Assembly: GCF_022808815.1 (NCBI RefSeq)
Contig: NZ_JAKZLC010000006.1
Coordinates: 124,001-188,000 of the forward strand
Source: Geothrix paludis
Lineage (GTDB): Bacteria; Acidobacteriota; Holophagae; Holophagales; Holophagaceae
Reading direction: 5' to 3'
Length of the DNA: 64,000 nt
Translations under genes and position numbers: made by a program
The notes under the pieces: generated by a model
What the model saw: only the letters and a program-made list of their open reading frames with translations
Told to the model about the DNA's origin: nothing
The model's database searches: none
In this document: piece by piece, positions 44,835-53,685 of the stretch
How positions within the stretch are numbered: position 1 is the stretch's first letter
Layout: each line of letters begins with the position of its first letter

Positions 44835-45253
44835 CCCGATCGGCGGCCTGCCACTCGCGCAGGCGCTCGCGGGGGGACACCCCCGCGCGGCTCCGCCGAC
44901 CACCCCCGGATCGCATCGTGCCCCGCACGATGCTCCCGCACGGGCCTCCGGCCCTCACGGACGGGGCCCCGTCCCCACGGCCGCCCCATCCTCAAGAAGC
45001 TCACCCTCGACGACCTGGAACGTAGCTTCGGGCGGCGAATCTAGCCCGATCGGCGGCCTGCCACTCGCGCAAGCGCCCGTGGGGGGACACCCCCGCGCGG
45101 CTCCGCCGACCACCCCCCGATCGCATCGTGCCCCGCACGATGCTCCCGTTCGGGCCTTTGGCCCTTACGGATGGGGGCCCGTCCCCACGGCCGCCCCATC
45201 CTCAAGAAGCTCACCCTCGACGATCTGGAGCGGAGCTTCGGGCGGCGGCTGTA
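44761..45253. repeat. tandem 210-bp repeat of the mutL 3' end
   Basis: Units at 44761-44970 and 44971-45180, and a partial third at 45181-45253. Each unit has the last about 74 bases of mutL (CPHGRPILKKLTLDDLERSF in translation) and about 135 bases of spacer. The period is divisible by 3, so each copy keeps the mutL frame and its TAG; the third copy reads RRL instead of RRI before the stop. The spacer folds into hairpins: 8-bp stem at 44868-44887 and a 9-bp stem at 44913-44933 (again at 45123-45143). No gene is seen in 44835-45210. Confidence 0.93.
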
Positions 45254-48200
45254 GCCGGTCCGCTCCCTGGGCCGGGGGCAGGGACGGCGGCGCGGCTCCG
45301 CTCGGCCACCAGGTCCACGCCGAGGCGCTTGGCGGTGGCGTAGAGGGCCGGGCGGGCCAGCCCCAGGGTCTCGGCGGCTTCGGCCACCCGGAACCCGCAG
45401 GCCTGGAGGGTCTCCAGCAGGAGCCGCCGCTGGAAGGCCTGGGTGGCCTCCTCCCAGCTCCGCGCCTGGACGGTCGGCGCGCTCAGTTCTGGCAGGTGCG
45501 CCGGCCTCAGCGTGCCTCCCTCGCAGCGGAGGAGGCCTCGCTCCAGCGCGTGCAGCAGCTCCCGCACGTTCCCCAGCCAGGGCAAGCGGGCCAGGGCCTG
45601 GGGCAGGCCGGGCGCCAGGGCGGGCACCGGCCGCCGGGCTGAGGCCGCCGCCTTCACCACCAGGCGGGGCAGCAGGAAGGCGAACTCGTGGCGCCGGGCC
45701 GAGAGGGGAGGCAGACGCAGCGTCGCGCCCTGGAGGCGGTAGAGCAGGTCGCGCCGGAAAGCGCCCGCAGTGGCCAGGGCGTCGATGTCCCGATGGGTGG
45801 CGGCGGCGAAGCGCACGTCCACGCGGATGATCTGGTCCGAGCCCACCCGCCGGATCTCGCGTTCCTGGAGCACCCGCAGCAGCAGGGACTGGAGGCGCGG
45901 CGACAAGTCCGCCACCTCATCCAGGAACAGGGTCCCGCCCCGGGCGGCCTCGATGGCGCCACGCCGATCGCGATCGGCGCCGGTGAAGGCGCCCTTCACG
46001 TGGCCGAAGAGCTCGGATTCCAGCAGGCCCTCGGCGAAGGCCGAGCAGTTCACGGCCACCAGGGGGCCCGAGCGGCCCGAGCGCCGGTGCAGCTCCCGGG
46101 CCGCCAGCTCCTTGCCCGTGCCCGTGGCCCCGAGGATCAGCACCGGCAGATCCGAGGTGGCCACGCGGTCCAGCTCCCGCAGCACCGAAGCCATGGGCTC
46201 GCTGCCATCCGTGAGCAGCAGGCCGCCATCCTCCGGGGCTTCCAAGGGCCGGACCTCCTGGAGCCGGGCCAGCCAGGGAGCCAGGAGCAGGGGTTCCACC
46301 GGGGTCGCGGGGGCGGTGTCCGGCGCCTGGGCGAGCAGGATGCCGCCCACGGGACAGTCGTCCCACAGCAGGGCATGGCCTCGCCAGACCCAGCTGTCCT
46401 GGCGGAAGGGGGCGAGACCGCCCTCCCGGGCCAGCCGGCCCAGGGCCCCCTCGGGAGGCGGGTCGCCGGCGCCCTGCGTGCGGACCTCCGCCCCGGTTCC
46501 CCAGACCAGCCATGTTGGCGTGGATCGCTGGGCCAGCCAGCGATCCAGTACGGCCGTGGCATCCTGGGCGGGCGCCGCCTCCGCCGGGGGCCAGAGGACC
46601 GCCAGGCGCTCCTGGTGGCGGGGCGCCTGGGCGCGATCGGCGATGGCCTGGAGGGCCAGCAGATGCTCGGCCTGACGGAGGTCCGGCCGCCGCTCCAGCA
46701 CCTGCAGGCCCAGCTCCAGGCGCATGATCTGGGTGGGACAGCCTCGCCAGGCCGTCCAGAAGGCGCCCGGATCGCCCGTGCCCCGGAAGAGCCGGTGAGC
46801 CTCCCAGCTGAGGTGGGTCTCGGGATCCGCGTCCACCGGGGGCGGCTCCGTCAGCGGGCCCAGGGCGGCTTCCAGGAACCGGGCGTAGGGGTGGGTCCGG
46901 ACCTGGGGCAAGGCCTCGCGGACCAAGTCCCAGCGCTCCCGATCCGCCCCGTGCAGGGCCAAGAGACCCCAGGCTGCCGGAACCTCGGGATGGACCTCCA
47001 CCAGGCGGCGGATCCGCGCGAGGGCTGCGTCCGGATCGAGGTTCACGTCCGCGAGCTGGGCCTCCTCCAGGTCCTGCCATGGCTGGGGAAGCGGGCCGCG
47101 CAGGGCGGCCCAGCGGGCATGGGCCGGGAGGTCCGCCCACTTGAGGGCCAGGTGCGCCGCGTTGGAGGCGGCCCGCTCCGCCCAGCCCGTCGCCCCAAGC
47201 CGCAGGAAGTGGGCGTGGGCCAGGGTGAAGGCCCGCAGGGAGCCCTCCGGATCGCAGGCCCGGTCCGCCCGCAGGCCCTCGGCCATCCAGTGGAAGGGAT
47301 CGGCGCAGGGATGGGCCGACGCGCCCCAGTCCGGGTAGCCCGGTGCCGCTGGGGCCGCCTCGCCGCCCCAGCGCATGCGGATCCGGTCCCAGGCGGGGTG
47401 GCCTGAAGGAGCAGGCGGCATGGGCCGCTGGAGCGCCTCGTGGATGTCCGCATCCAGGACGCCTCGCCAGCCCGCTGGTTGATCCTCGGTCAGTTCCAGG
47501 CGCAGGAAGGCCGCCAGGGATGCATCCGGAAGCCCGCCGCCGGATAGGCCTGTGGGCGCCAAGGGGTCGAGGCCCGACGGCGAGGCGCCCATGCCTCGAG
47601 CCCAGGCCCGCAGGCGGGGATCCAGCACACGCCGTCCCGAGGCGAGTTCCGCCAGCCAGGGCGCGCCATGGTGCGGGGCCAGCTCTTCGCAGGATCCGTC
47701 GAGGGCCAGGGGGCTGGCCAGGACCTGCAGGAGCGGCCAGGGTAGTGCCGGATCCAGGGCGCCTTCCGGCAGCAGGCGTCCCTCGGCGTCCTGGCTCCGG
47801 AGCAGGAATGTCCACCATTCCGGCGGCAGGGAGTGGAGGTCGGACGGCACCAGGATCTCCAGGAAGGGCGGGAGCACGAGGCGGCTGCCCTCTTCCACGG
47901 CCCCCAGGACCGCGATCCAGCGCAGGCGCTGGGACCGGTCGAGGAGGACCGATCCCGCCGCCATCCACGGACTGCCATCCCCCTCCAGCAGGGCTTCCCA
48001 GGCCCAGGCGGACAGTTCGCTCTCCCGGACGCCCCGCCGGTCCGCCGGCACGGCGGGGCTGCCGTGGCGCAGGAGGGCCACCCAGGCAGGATCGGGACGG
48101 GGGCCGAAGGCCGTGGGCGGCGCCGTCACCTGGGGACCGAAGGGGCGTCGGGCCTCCTGGGCGACCCGGGGCCAGCGCCCCTCGCGCCCCCCCAGCATCC

Positions 48201-48306
48201 AGGCCTGGGCGATGGCAGCCAGGGCCCAGGCCGGGTCTCCCCAGCGCCGTCCCCGGTCCAGGCCCCAGGGGGCCTTCCAATGGCCCAGCCAAGAGGCCTT
48301 CAGCAC
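45211..48306 (-). CDS. large sigma-54-dependent activator with 700-aa helical N-terminal region
   Basis: 1031 aa from GTG 48306. The AAA+ domain begins about residue 715: Walker A LGATGTGKELAARELH, contact loop GAFTGA, Walker B LFLDEVADLS, NVRELLHALE. A Fis-type helix-turn-helix follows (GFRVAEAAETLGLARPALYATAKRL). The long N-terminal part is rich in Trp, Leu and Ala, and residues about 400-560 look like TPR-type helical repeats; no known sensory domain was recognised. The last 14 codons run antisense through the third copy of the mutL repeat, so the tail (about 30 residues after the HTH) may be recent. The start overlaps the aroA stop by 7 bases; the ribosome site is weak. Confidence 0.85.
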   Translation of the reverse strand: MLKASWLGHWKAPWGLDRGRRWGDPAWALAAIAQAWMLGGREGRWPRVAQEARRPFGPQVTAPPTAFGPRPDPAWVALLRHGSPAVPADRRGVRESELSAWAWEALLEGDGSPWMAAGSVLLDRSQRLRWIAVLGAVEEGSRLVLPPFLEILVPSDLHSLPPEWWTFLLRSQDAEGRLLPEGALDPALPWPLLQVLASPLALDGSCEELAPHHGAPWLAELASGRRVLDPRLRAWARGMGASPSGLDPLAPTGLSGGGLPDASLAAFLRLELTEDQPAGWRGVLDADIHEALQRPMPPAPSGHPAWDRIRMRWGGEAAPAAPGYPDWGASAHPCADPFHWMAEGLRADRACDPEGSLRAFTLAHAHFLRLGATGWAERAASNAAHLALKWADLPAHARWAALRGPLPQPWQDLEEAQLADVNLDPDAALARIRRLVEVHPEVPAAWGLLALHGADRERWDLVREALPQVRTHPYARFLEAALGPLTEPPPVDADPETHLSWEAHRLFRGTGDPGAFWTAWRGCPTQIMRLELGLQVLERRPDLRQAEHLLALQAIADRAQAPRHQERLAVLWPPAEAAPAQDATAVLDRWLAQRSTPTWLVWGTGAEVRTQGAGDPPPEGALGRLAREGGLAPFRQDSWVWRGHALLWDDCPVGGILLAQAPDTAPATPVEPLLLAPWLARLQEVRPLEAPEDGGLLLTDGSEPMASVLRELDRVATSDLPVLILGATGTGKELAARELHRRSGRSGPLVAVNCSAFAEGLLESELFGHVKGAFTGADRDRRGAIEAARGGTLFLDEVADLSPRLQSLLLRVLQEREIRRVGSDQIIRVDVRFAAATHRDIDALATAGAFRRDLLYRLQGATLRLPPLSARRHEFAFLLPRLVVKAAASARRPVPALAPGLPQALARLPWLGNVRELLHALERGLLRCEGGTLRPAHLPELSAPTVQARSWEEATQAFQRRLLLETLQACGFRVAEAAETLGLARPALYATAKRLGVDLVAERSRAAVPAPGPGSGPATAAARSSAPDRRG

Positions 48307-49571
48307 CCCAGCATCCCGCGCCAGACCTCCCAGAAGTCCGGGAAGGTCTTGGCCACGCAATGGGGATCCCGGACCTCGCCGCCGCAGCGCAGGCCGCCCA
48401 CGGCGGCGGCGAAGGCCATGCGGTGGTCGTTCCGGGGGTCGAACGGGGCCCGGGGCCCGGGCCGCGGGCCGGGCTGGACGCGCAGGGTGTGGTCGCCGAT
48501 CACCTCGGCCCCTCCGCCCAGCCAGCGCACCAGCTCAGCTGAGGCGTCCAAACGGTCGCACTCCTTGAGGGGCAGGGTGTGGAGGCCGCGCAGCTCGGAA
48601 GCGCCGGGCGCCAGGGCCGCCAGGGCCGCCAGCACGGGGCCCAGGTCAGGGCAGTCCGTGAGATCCGCGTCCAGTCCGCGCTGGAGGGGGCCTTCCAGCT
48701 CCAGGTCCTGGGGCCCGGTCCAGCGGGTGCGACAGCCTGCAGCCTGGAGGAGGGCCACCATGGCGCGGTCGCCCTGGGCGTCGTCGGGGTCCAGGGGCGC
48801 CAGGTGAAGGGTCCGGCCCGTGACCGCCGCGGCGGCCAGGAAGGCGGCGGCGCCGCTCCAGTCGCCGGGCAGATCGAGGTCTCGCGGGGTCAGGGCGCCG
48901 CCGGGGATGAGCCACCGGCCCTCCTCCAGGCGGGCTTCGCAGCCGAAGCGCCGGAGCCACTGGGTGGTGAGGGCCAGGTAGCTGGGGCTGGCCACCGCGG
49001 TCCAGCGCAGGGTGCCGCCGCCGGGCAGGGCCGCCGCGGTCAGGGCCAGACCCGTGAGGAACTGGCTGCTAAGGCGGGCGTCCACCTCCAGGTCCAGGCG
49101 CTCCGGGGTGTGCGGCGCGGGGCGCAGCCAGGCGCCCTTCGCATCGGGTTCCCAGGCAGCTCCCAGGGCTTCCAGGGGGGTCAGCAGGGGCCCCAGAGGA
49201 CGCTCGAAGAGCCGCGGGTCGCCCTCCAGCCGCACGGGGCCCTCTGCCTTCAGGGCCAGCCAGGGCAGGAGGAAGCGCAGGGTGGTGCCGGAGGCGCCAA
49301 GCCAGAGGGGGGTGGAGGTCCGGGGACGGCCGCCTCCTTCGATGGTCCAGGTGCCGTCCTCCTCCCGGACGCCGAGCCCCAGATCCGCCAGGGCCCGCCG
49401 CATCCAGCGGGTGTCCTCGGCCTCCAGTCCCCCGCGGAACCGGCTGGTGCCCGGCGCCACCGCCGCGAGCAGTAGGGCCCGGTTGGTGACGGACTTCGAT
49501 CCGGGCACCCGGACCGGGTGCAGCGCCGCTCCCCTGGGCAGGGAGGTGTCTTCAGGAAGTGACAGGAGCAT
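48300..49571 (-). CDS. aroA: 3-phosphoshikimate 1-carboxyvinyltransferase (EPSP synthase)
   Basis: AroA joins phosphoenolpyruvate and shikimate-3-phosphate in aromatic amino-acid synthesis. 423 aa, normal. Substrate motifs: VPGSKSVTNRALLLAA near the N-terminus, LGASGTTLRFLLPWLAL (the usual N-x-G-T is S-x-G-T), SSQFLTGLALTAAALPGG, LKECDRLDASAEL and DHRMAFAAAVGGL near the C-terminus. It overlaps the big activator gene by 7 bases. No clear ribosome site before ATG 49571. Confidence 0.94.
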   Translation of the reverse strand: MLLSLPEDTSLPRGAALHPVRVPGSKSVTNRALLLAAVAPGTSRFRGGLEAEDTRWMRRALADLGLGVREEDGTWTIEGGGRPRTSTPLWLGASGTTLRFLLPWLALKAEGPVRLEGDPRLFERPLGPLLTPLEALGAAWEPDAKGAWLRPAPHTPERLDLEVDARLSSQFLTGLALTAAALPGGGTLRWTAVASPSYLALTTQWLRRFGCEARLEEGRWLIPGGALTPRDLDLPGDWSGAAAFLAAAAVTGRTLHLAPLDPDDAQGDRAMVALLQAAGCRTRWTGPQDLELEGPLQRGLDADLTDCPDLGPVLAALAALAPGASELRGLHTLPLKECDRLDASAELVRWLGGGAEVIGDHTLRVQPGPRPGPRAPFDPRNDHRMAFAAAVGGLRCGGEVRDPHCVAKTFPDFWEVWRGMLGC

Positions 49572-49622
49572 ATGGCAGGGTGCCGTGCCCGGCCCCCCGC
49601 CGCAAGCCCATCGAAGGCTGGA

Positions 49623-50012
49623 TCAGCCGATGTTCTCGAAGATCGGCTTGGAGATGCGCTTGTTCGTCTCCTTGGTCCACTGGTAGGTGCCGTAGAAGTC
49701 GATGGTGCGCTTGTAGCGGAGGGTGATGGTGCAGGTGCCGGCTTCGCCGCTGCCGCTTTTGCCAACCCGGATGGCGTTCTTGTCCATCAGGACCTCAGGA
49801 ATACCCAGCTCCTTGGCCTTGTCCCGGACCTCCCGCTCGATGGTCTCGATGGGCTTCTTGGCGGCGCTGCTGGCGATGAAGTCGCAGGCGTCCACCAGCT
49901 CGCTGTCGCTGTAGTAGACGGGGATGGCCTTGTAGCCGGCGGCGGCCAGGGTGCCGAACACGAGCAGGGAGACGATGCAGCCGATCTTGCCTTCGCCGCG
50001 CTGACGCTTCAT
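49623..50012 (-). CDS. small membrane-anchored protein, function unknown
   Basis: 129 aa. One N-terminal membrane helix (IGCIVSLLVFGTLAAAGY) after a basic stretch, so it is anchored with the rest outside the cytoplasm. The soluble part has helices (LVDACDFIASSAAKKPIETIEREVRDKA) and a beta part with TCTITLRYKRTIDFYGTYQWTKET. The look is of the DUF4845/pilus-like small proteins, but I cannot assign a family. Start ATG 50012 follows GGAGGA; an ATG at 50024 would place the site inside the gene. It lies 13 bases from the PEGA gene stop, on the same strand. Confidence 0.75.
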   Translation of the reverse strand: MKRQRGEGKIGCIVSLLVFGTLAAAGYKAIPVYYSDSELVDACDFIASSAAKKPIETIEREVRDKAKELGIPEVLMDKNAIRVGKSGSGEAGTCTITLRYKRTIDFYGTYQWTKETNKRISKPIFENIG

Positions 50013-50025
50013 GGGTTCCTCCAAG

Positions 50026-52071
50026 CTACTTCAGGTCTTCAAGGGCCTGCCGGGCCAGGGGGGCGACGAGGGGGCCATCGGGGCCGAGCAGGGTTGCCTG
50101 AGGATACTTCAGTGCCTGCCGGAATGCCTGCGTTGCTTCGGCCTGGTAGGCGCTGCCCAGGCGGAGGAAGCATCGGCCCGTGTGGTAGTCGAGGGTGCCC
50201 TGGCTCACGCCGCTCGTGGTGCCGAGCCGGGCATCCCGCAGCTGTTCGATGGCTTTGTCGTACCGGCGGAAGTGCATGAGGCCCAGGCCGAGGTTCATCC
50301 GGATGAGGTTCGCTTCGTCTGCCTTGGCGCCCGCCTTCACCCCTGCGTAATCCAGCCGCAGGCGGGCCAGGATGGCCGGGTAGCAGAGGGCCGGGGAACC
50401 CAGGGGAAGCTCCAGGGCCTCCTCCTGGACCGGAAGGCTCACGGGGGAACCCCCCTGGCTGAGAGTCACGGTCCCTTTCGCGGCCGCCAGCACTTGACGC
50501 AGAGCTTGGACCGAGGCCACGGGTTTGCCGTTGGCCAGGGTGAGGGCCCTGCCGACCTGGATGCCGGCTTTCTGGTCGGCCTCGGAGGCGGACAGGACCC
50601 ATGGCCCCGGCTCTCCGGGGAGGTCGAGGAGGGCCAGGCCCAGACCGGGCTCATGCAGGGGGGGCATGGCGTTGAGACGGGCCACCAGGGGGCCCAGGGG
50701 ATCCTCCTCCAGAGGCTTCACCAGCAGCCGCTCCTCCTCGCCCTCGAGGGTCGCGATTCGAAGCTCCACCTGATGGACCACCTTCCCCGGCATCGGGGCG
50801 GCGGAGAGGATGAGCTCGGCCTCCCGCGAGGCCTTCACCCGCGCCAGGGCCTCCTGGGGCGTCTCGCCAGGGTGGGCGGGCAGATAGGCCACCTGCTGCA
50901 GGCGGTCGCCGAGGCCCTCCAGCAGCGACAGGAGCCGGGCCCGGCCGGTGAATTCCAGCTCCCCCTCCAGGCCCAGGAAGGCGAGGCGCGGCTTCGGCCG
51001 GGCCTCCACCGCGAGGGCCTTGCCCTCTTCCACGGTGATGCGCCGGAAGAAGCCGCCGGCCGGGAAGCGGACGAGCAGATCATAGGGGCCCGAGCAGACC
51101 GGCAGCTGCGTCACGGGCAGGGCGCCCTGGCTCTGGCCGGAGAGGAAGAGCTCGCCCCCGGGCCAGTCAGAATGGACGGACAGGGTGCCCTTGGAGGGGT
51201 CCAGGCGGATGGGCTCCAGGGTGTGGTCCGCGAAGGGTGTGGCCAGGTCCGCCTGCATCTCGAGCACCTTGGTCCGGTGGCAGGGGGCGCGAAGCTCCAG
51301 CTGGTGCTTGCCCGGGGCCAGCTCGCCGATGATGAAGGGTTCGGAGACATCCTCCGGGCGCAGGCCCAGGGGCATCACCAGGGGGGCGGCGTCGGGGCCC
51401 GCCTGGCCCTTGGCGTGGCCGAGGCTGTGGCCGTCCAGCAGGACCTCTGCGCCGCTCGGCCGCACGTACAGGGCCACGGTGGAGGAGATGCGCGTGAGCT
51501 TGAAGTCCGCGGTCTTGGCGTCTCCGGAGACGAGGTCGAGGATCAGGTCGACGGGCGCGTAGCCCGGGCGGCTGTAGGTCAGCTTGTGCGAGCCGAAGGG
51601 AAGGAAGCGGCGGGCTTGGGGAGATCCCGGACGGCCATCCACGGACAGGGTCCCCCCTTCGGGTGCGTAGCTGAACCGTACGGGAGCGTAGTTCTCCGCC
51701 CTCAGGCGGTCGAAGAGGGCCACCAGGCGCTGGGAGGTGAGGGTCCGGTCCACCTCGAAGTCCGGGTTCAGGTCGATGAGCGCCTGGAGGCGCGCCTGGG
51801 CCCGGGGCTTGGTCTGGGGGCTGCGGTCATCCAGCACCGCCAGCCAGTTGTAGCTTTCGCAGAGCACCTGGGCCCAGGTGGGATCGAGGACGGCGGCCTT
51901 GGGCGACAGGGCCCCGACCACCTGCTCGAAGCGGGTGCTCGCGCCCTCGCGATCCCCCTGGGTAGCCCAGAGGGCCTTGGCCTGGAGGAAGGTGTCCTTG
52001 AGGGCCGCGTCCTGGGCGCCGAGGCCCAGGTTCAGCAGGAAGACGAAGGGGAGGAGTCGGTGCAGGCGCAT
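50026..52071 (-). CDS. PEGA-domain protein, exported
   Basis: 681 aa. Signal peptide MRLHRLLPFVFLLNLGLGAQ. Residues about 20-130 are helical; PEGA-type strands follow (FSYAPEGGTLSVDGRPG, RRFLPFGSHKLTYSRPGY; VALYVRPSGAEVLLDGHSLG, LAPGKHQLELRAP; KGTLSVHSDWPGGELFLSGQS). The last 150 residues return to helices, with LDYHTGRCFLRLGSAYQAEATQ-like TPR form. PEGA domains occur in surface-associated and S-layer-like proteins. It lies 1 base after the TPR-propeller gene (TGACATG) and is surely co-translated with it. Confidence 0.83.
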   Translation of the reverse strand: MRLHRLLPFVFLLNLGLGAQDAALKDTFLQAKALWATQGDREGASTRFEQVVGALSPKAAVLDPTWAQVLCESYNWLAVLDDRSPQTKPRAQARLQALIDLNPDFEVDRTLTSQRLVALFDRLRAENYAPVRFSYAPEGGTLSVDGRPGSPQARRFLPFGSHKLTYSRPGYAPVDLILDLVSGDAKTADFKLTRISSTVALYVRPSGAEVLLDGHSLGHAKGQAGPDAAPLVMPLGLRPEDVSEPFIIGELAPGKHQLELRAPCHRTKVLEMQADLATPFADHTLEPIRLDPSKGTLSVHSDWPGGELFLSGQSQGALPVTQLPVCSGPYDLLVRFPAGGFFRRITVEEGKALAVEARPKPRLAFLGLEGELEFTGRARLLSLLEGLGDRLQQVAYLPAHPGETPQEALARVKASREAELILSAAPMPGKVVHQVELRIATLEGEEERLLVKPLEEDPLGPLVARLNAMPPLHEPGLGLALLDLPGEPGPWVLSASEADQKAGIQVGRALTLANGKPVASVQALRQVLAAAKGTVTLSQGGSPVSLPVQEEALELPLGSPALCYPAILARLRLDYAGVKAGAKADEANLIRMNLGLGLMHFRRYDKAIEQLRDARLGTTSGVSQGTLDYHTGRCFLRLGSAYQAEATQAFRQALKYPQATLLGPDGPLVAPLARQALEDLK

Positions 52072-52072
52072 G

Positions 52073-53563
52073 TCAGTTCAACCGGTACAGGAGGTCGTTG
52101 CGGCGGTCGCAGAGGATGAGGCCGCCGGAGCGGTCCAGGGCGAGCGACGTGATGCGGCCGCTGATGCCCAGGCTCTTGAAGGTGGCCTGGCGAAGCACCG
52201 CGCCATGGGGATCGAGGACCAGAACGCCTTCCCCGAAGTCCCCTCCATCCACCAGGACCGCCACCTGCCCTGCCCCGTCCGAGGCCAGGGCGACCACGTA
52301 CCGGAAGGGGGCCGGAAGGTCCTTGCCGTAGGGAACCACCACGCGGGGCTGACCGTCGGCATCCAGGAAGAGCAGCTTGCGATCCGCGTCCGAGGCGATG
52401 GCCATGCCGCCCGTGGGCAGGGCCGCCAGGGCGTTGGCGGTGGGGGAGGCCACGGTGCGGGAGGTGCCATCCTGGTTGAAGACGGTCAGGGCCGGGGTTT
52501 TCGCATCCGCCACCCAGAGCGCCCCCCAGTGGTCCAGGGCGGCCCCGCTGAGGGCACCCAGGTTGTTCAGCGGCATGGGGGCCGCCTGCTCCCGCGCGAG
52601 GCCGGCCTTGGAGAGAAGCCAGGCCTCGCCGGCGGGCGAGACGACCATGGCCTTGGCTCCGGCTGCGGAGGGACCGGTGGGGGTCAGCTCACCGCCGTGG
52701 AGCCGGAAGGCACGATCCAGGTCGCTCTGGTAGATCAGGAGATCCCCGTCCGGCGCCGTGGCTAGGAGGATTGGCGTCCGCAGCCACTTCACGCGCCCCG
52801 CGGGCCAGGAGCCTTCGTTGGTGAGGGGAGGTTTCTGGAGCCGGTGCTTCACCCGTACGGCCATGCGCCAGGCGGCTTCCTCCGCCTCGGGCGTGTGGGG
52901 GGCGAGGGTCCGCAGCCGCTGGAGCATCCGGAGGCAGCCCGGAAGATCGTCCAGGAGGTCCATGGTCTCGGCGGCCTCCAGCATGGCCCGGGGCGCCACG
53001 GCGGCATCGGGATGGAGGCGGAAGGCCTCCACGAAGAGCTGGAGGGCGCGGCCCCACTGCCCCTGGTCCCGCCAGGCGCGGCCCAGCCGGAACCGGGCCT
53101 CGGGCACGGCCGGGGACTCCGGGAAGAGGTCGATGACGCGGTTGAACTCCGCCATGGCGTCCTTGAGCTCCGCCGGGCGCCGGGCCTGCCGGGCGAGCAG
53201 GGTCCCCCTCAGCAGCAGGCCTTCCGCGGCTTCAGGGGTTCGGATGTGGTCGGCCTTGAGCCGGTCCAGGAAGGGCATGGCGGCCTCGGGCTTGTGGTTC
53301 ACCTCCACCTGGAGCCTGGCCAGCCCCAGGAGGGCGCGAGGGGCGAACGCGCTCCCGGGGGCGGACTGGAGCAGCTGGCCCCAGGTGTCCGCCGCCTCCT
53401 GGTAGGCCTTGGCTGCGTAGGCGCGTTCGCCGCTCTGGTACAGGCGTTCAGCCAGGTCGGCCTCCTGGGCGCGCCCGGTCACCTGGACCAGGACCGGCAG
53501 GGCGCAGAACAGGGCGACCGGGACGCGGGACCAGACGCGGGACCAGGGGGGTGCGGGCAGCAT
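52073..53563 (-). CDS. TPR plus beta-propeller protein, exported
   Basis: 496 aa. Signal peptide with long hydrophobic stretch (VPVALFCALPVLVQVTGRAQ). Residues about 30-240 are TPR repeats (LYQSGERAYAAKAYQEAADTW, AMAEFNRVIDLFPESPAVPEARFRLG), as in outer-membrane assembly and cell-division coordinators such as BamD/YbgF. The second half is a NHL-like propeller (LLIYQSDLDRAFRL, AKAMVVSPAGEAWLLS, LWVADAKTPALTVFNQDG, ITSLALDRSGGLILCD). Start ATG 53563 with GAGG; ATG 53590 has none. Co-translated with the PEGA protein; the two likely work together at the envelope. Confidence 0.82.
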   Translation of the reverse strand: MLPAPPWSRVWSRVPVALFCALPVLVQVTGRAQEADLAERLYQSGERAYAAKAYQEAADTWGQLLQSAPGSAFAPRALLGLARLQVEVNHKPEAAMPFLDRLKADHIRTPEAAEGLLLRGTLLARQARRPAELKDAMAEFNRVIDLFPESPAVPEARFRLGRAWRDQGQWGRALQLFVEAFRLHPDAAVAPRAMLEAAETMDLLDDLPGCLRMLQRLRTLAPHTPEAEEAAWRMAVRVKHRLQKPPLTNEGSWPAGRVKWLRTPILLATAPDGDLLIYQSDLDRAFRLHGGELTPTGPSAAGAKAMVVSPAGEAWLLSKAGLAREQAAPMPLNNLGALSGAALDHWGALWVADAKTPALTVFNQDGTSRTVASPTANALAALPTGGMAIASDADRKLLFLDADGQPRVVVPYGKDLPAPFRYVVALASDGAGQVAVLVDGGDFGEGVLVLDPHGAVLRQATFKSLGISGRITSLALDRSGGLILCDRRNDLLYRLN

Positions 53564-53685
53564 GGAAGCCTCGGGACAGAGGAAAAGCATAGCCGCGACC
53601 CGCGGTCCGGTCCGGGCCAACCGGTGGCGCCGTTGGGGCGCCGTTGGGGCCCCGGCGGCCCCGAGGAGGTGCTAGCGTCTTGGGT

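Noticed and set aside
44868-45143. CRISPR array
   Set aside because: The repeat unit is 210 bp with a coding part and only two full copies; no cas genes are present.
44835-45210. Short frames such as 45128..45343 in the mutL repeat
   Set aside because: They arise from repeated mutL codons and spacer, and have no ribosome site or own motif.
44971-45253. Extra mutL 3' copies as pseudogenes
   Set aside because: They are only 25-codon fragments in a tandem repeat, so they are recorded as a repeat and not as genes.
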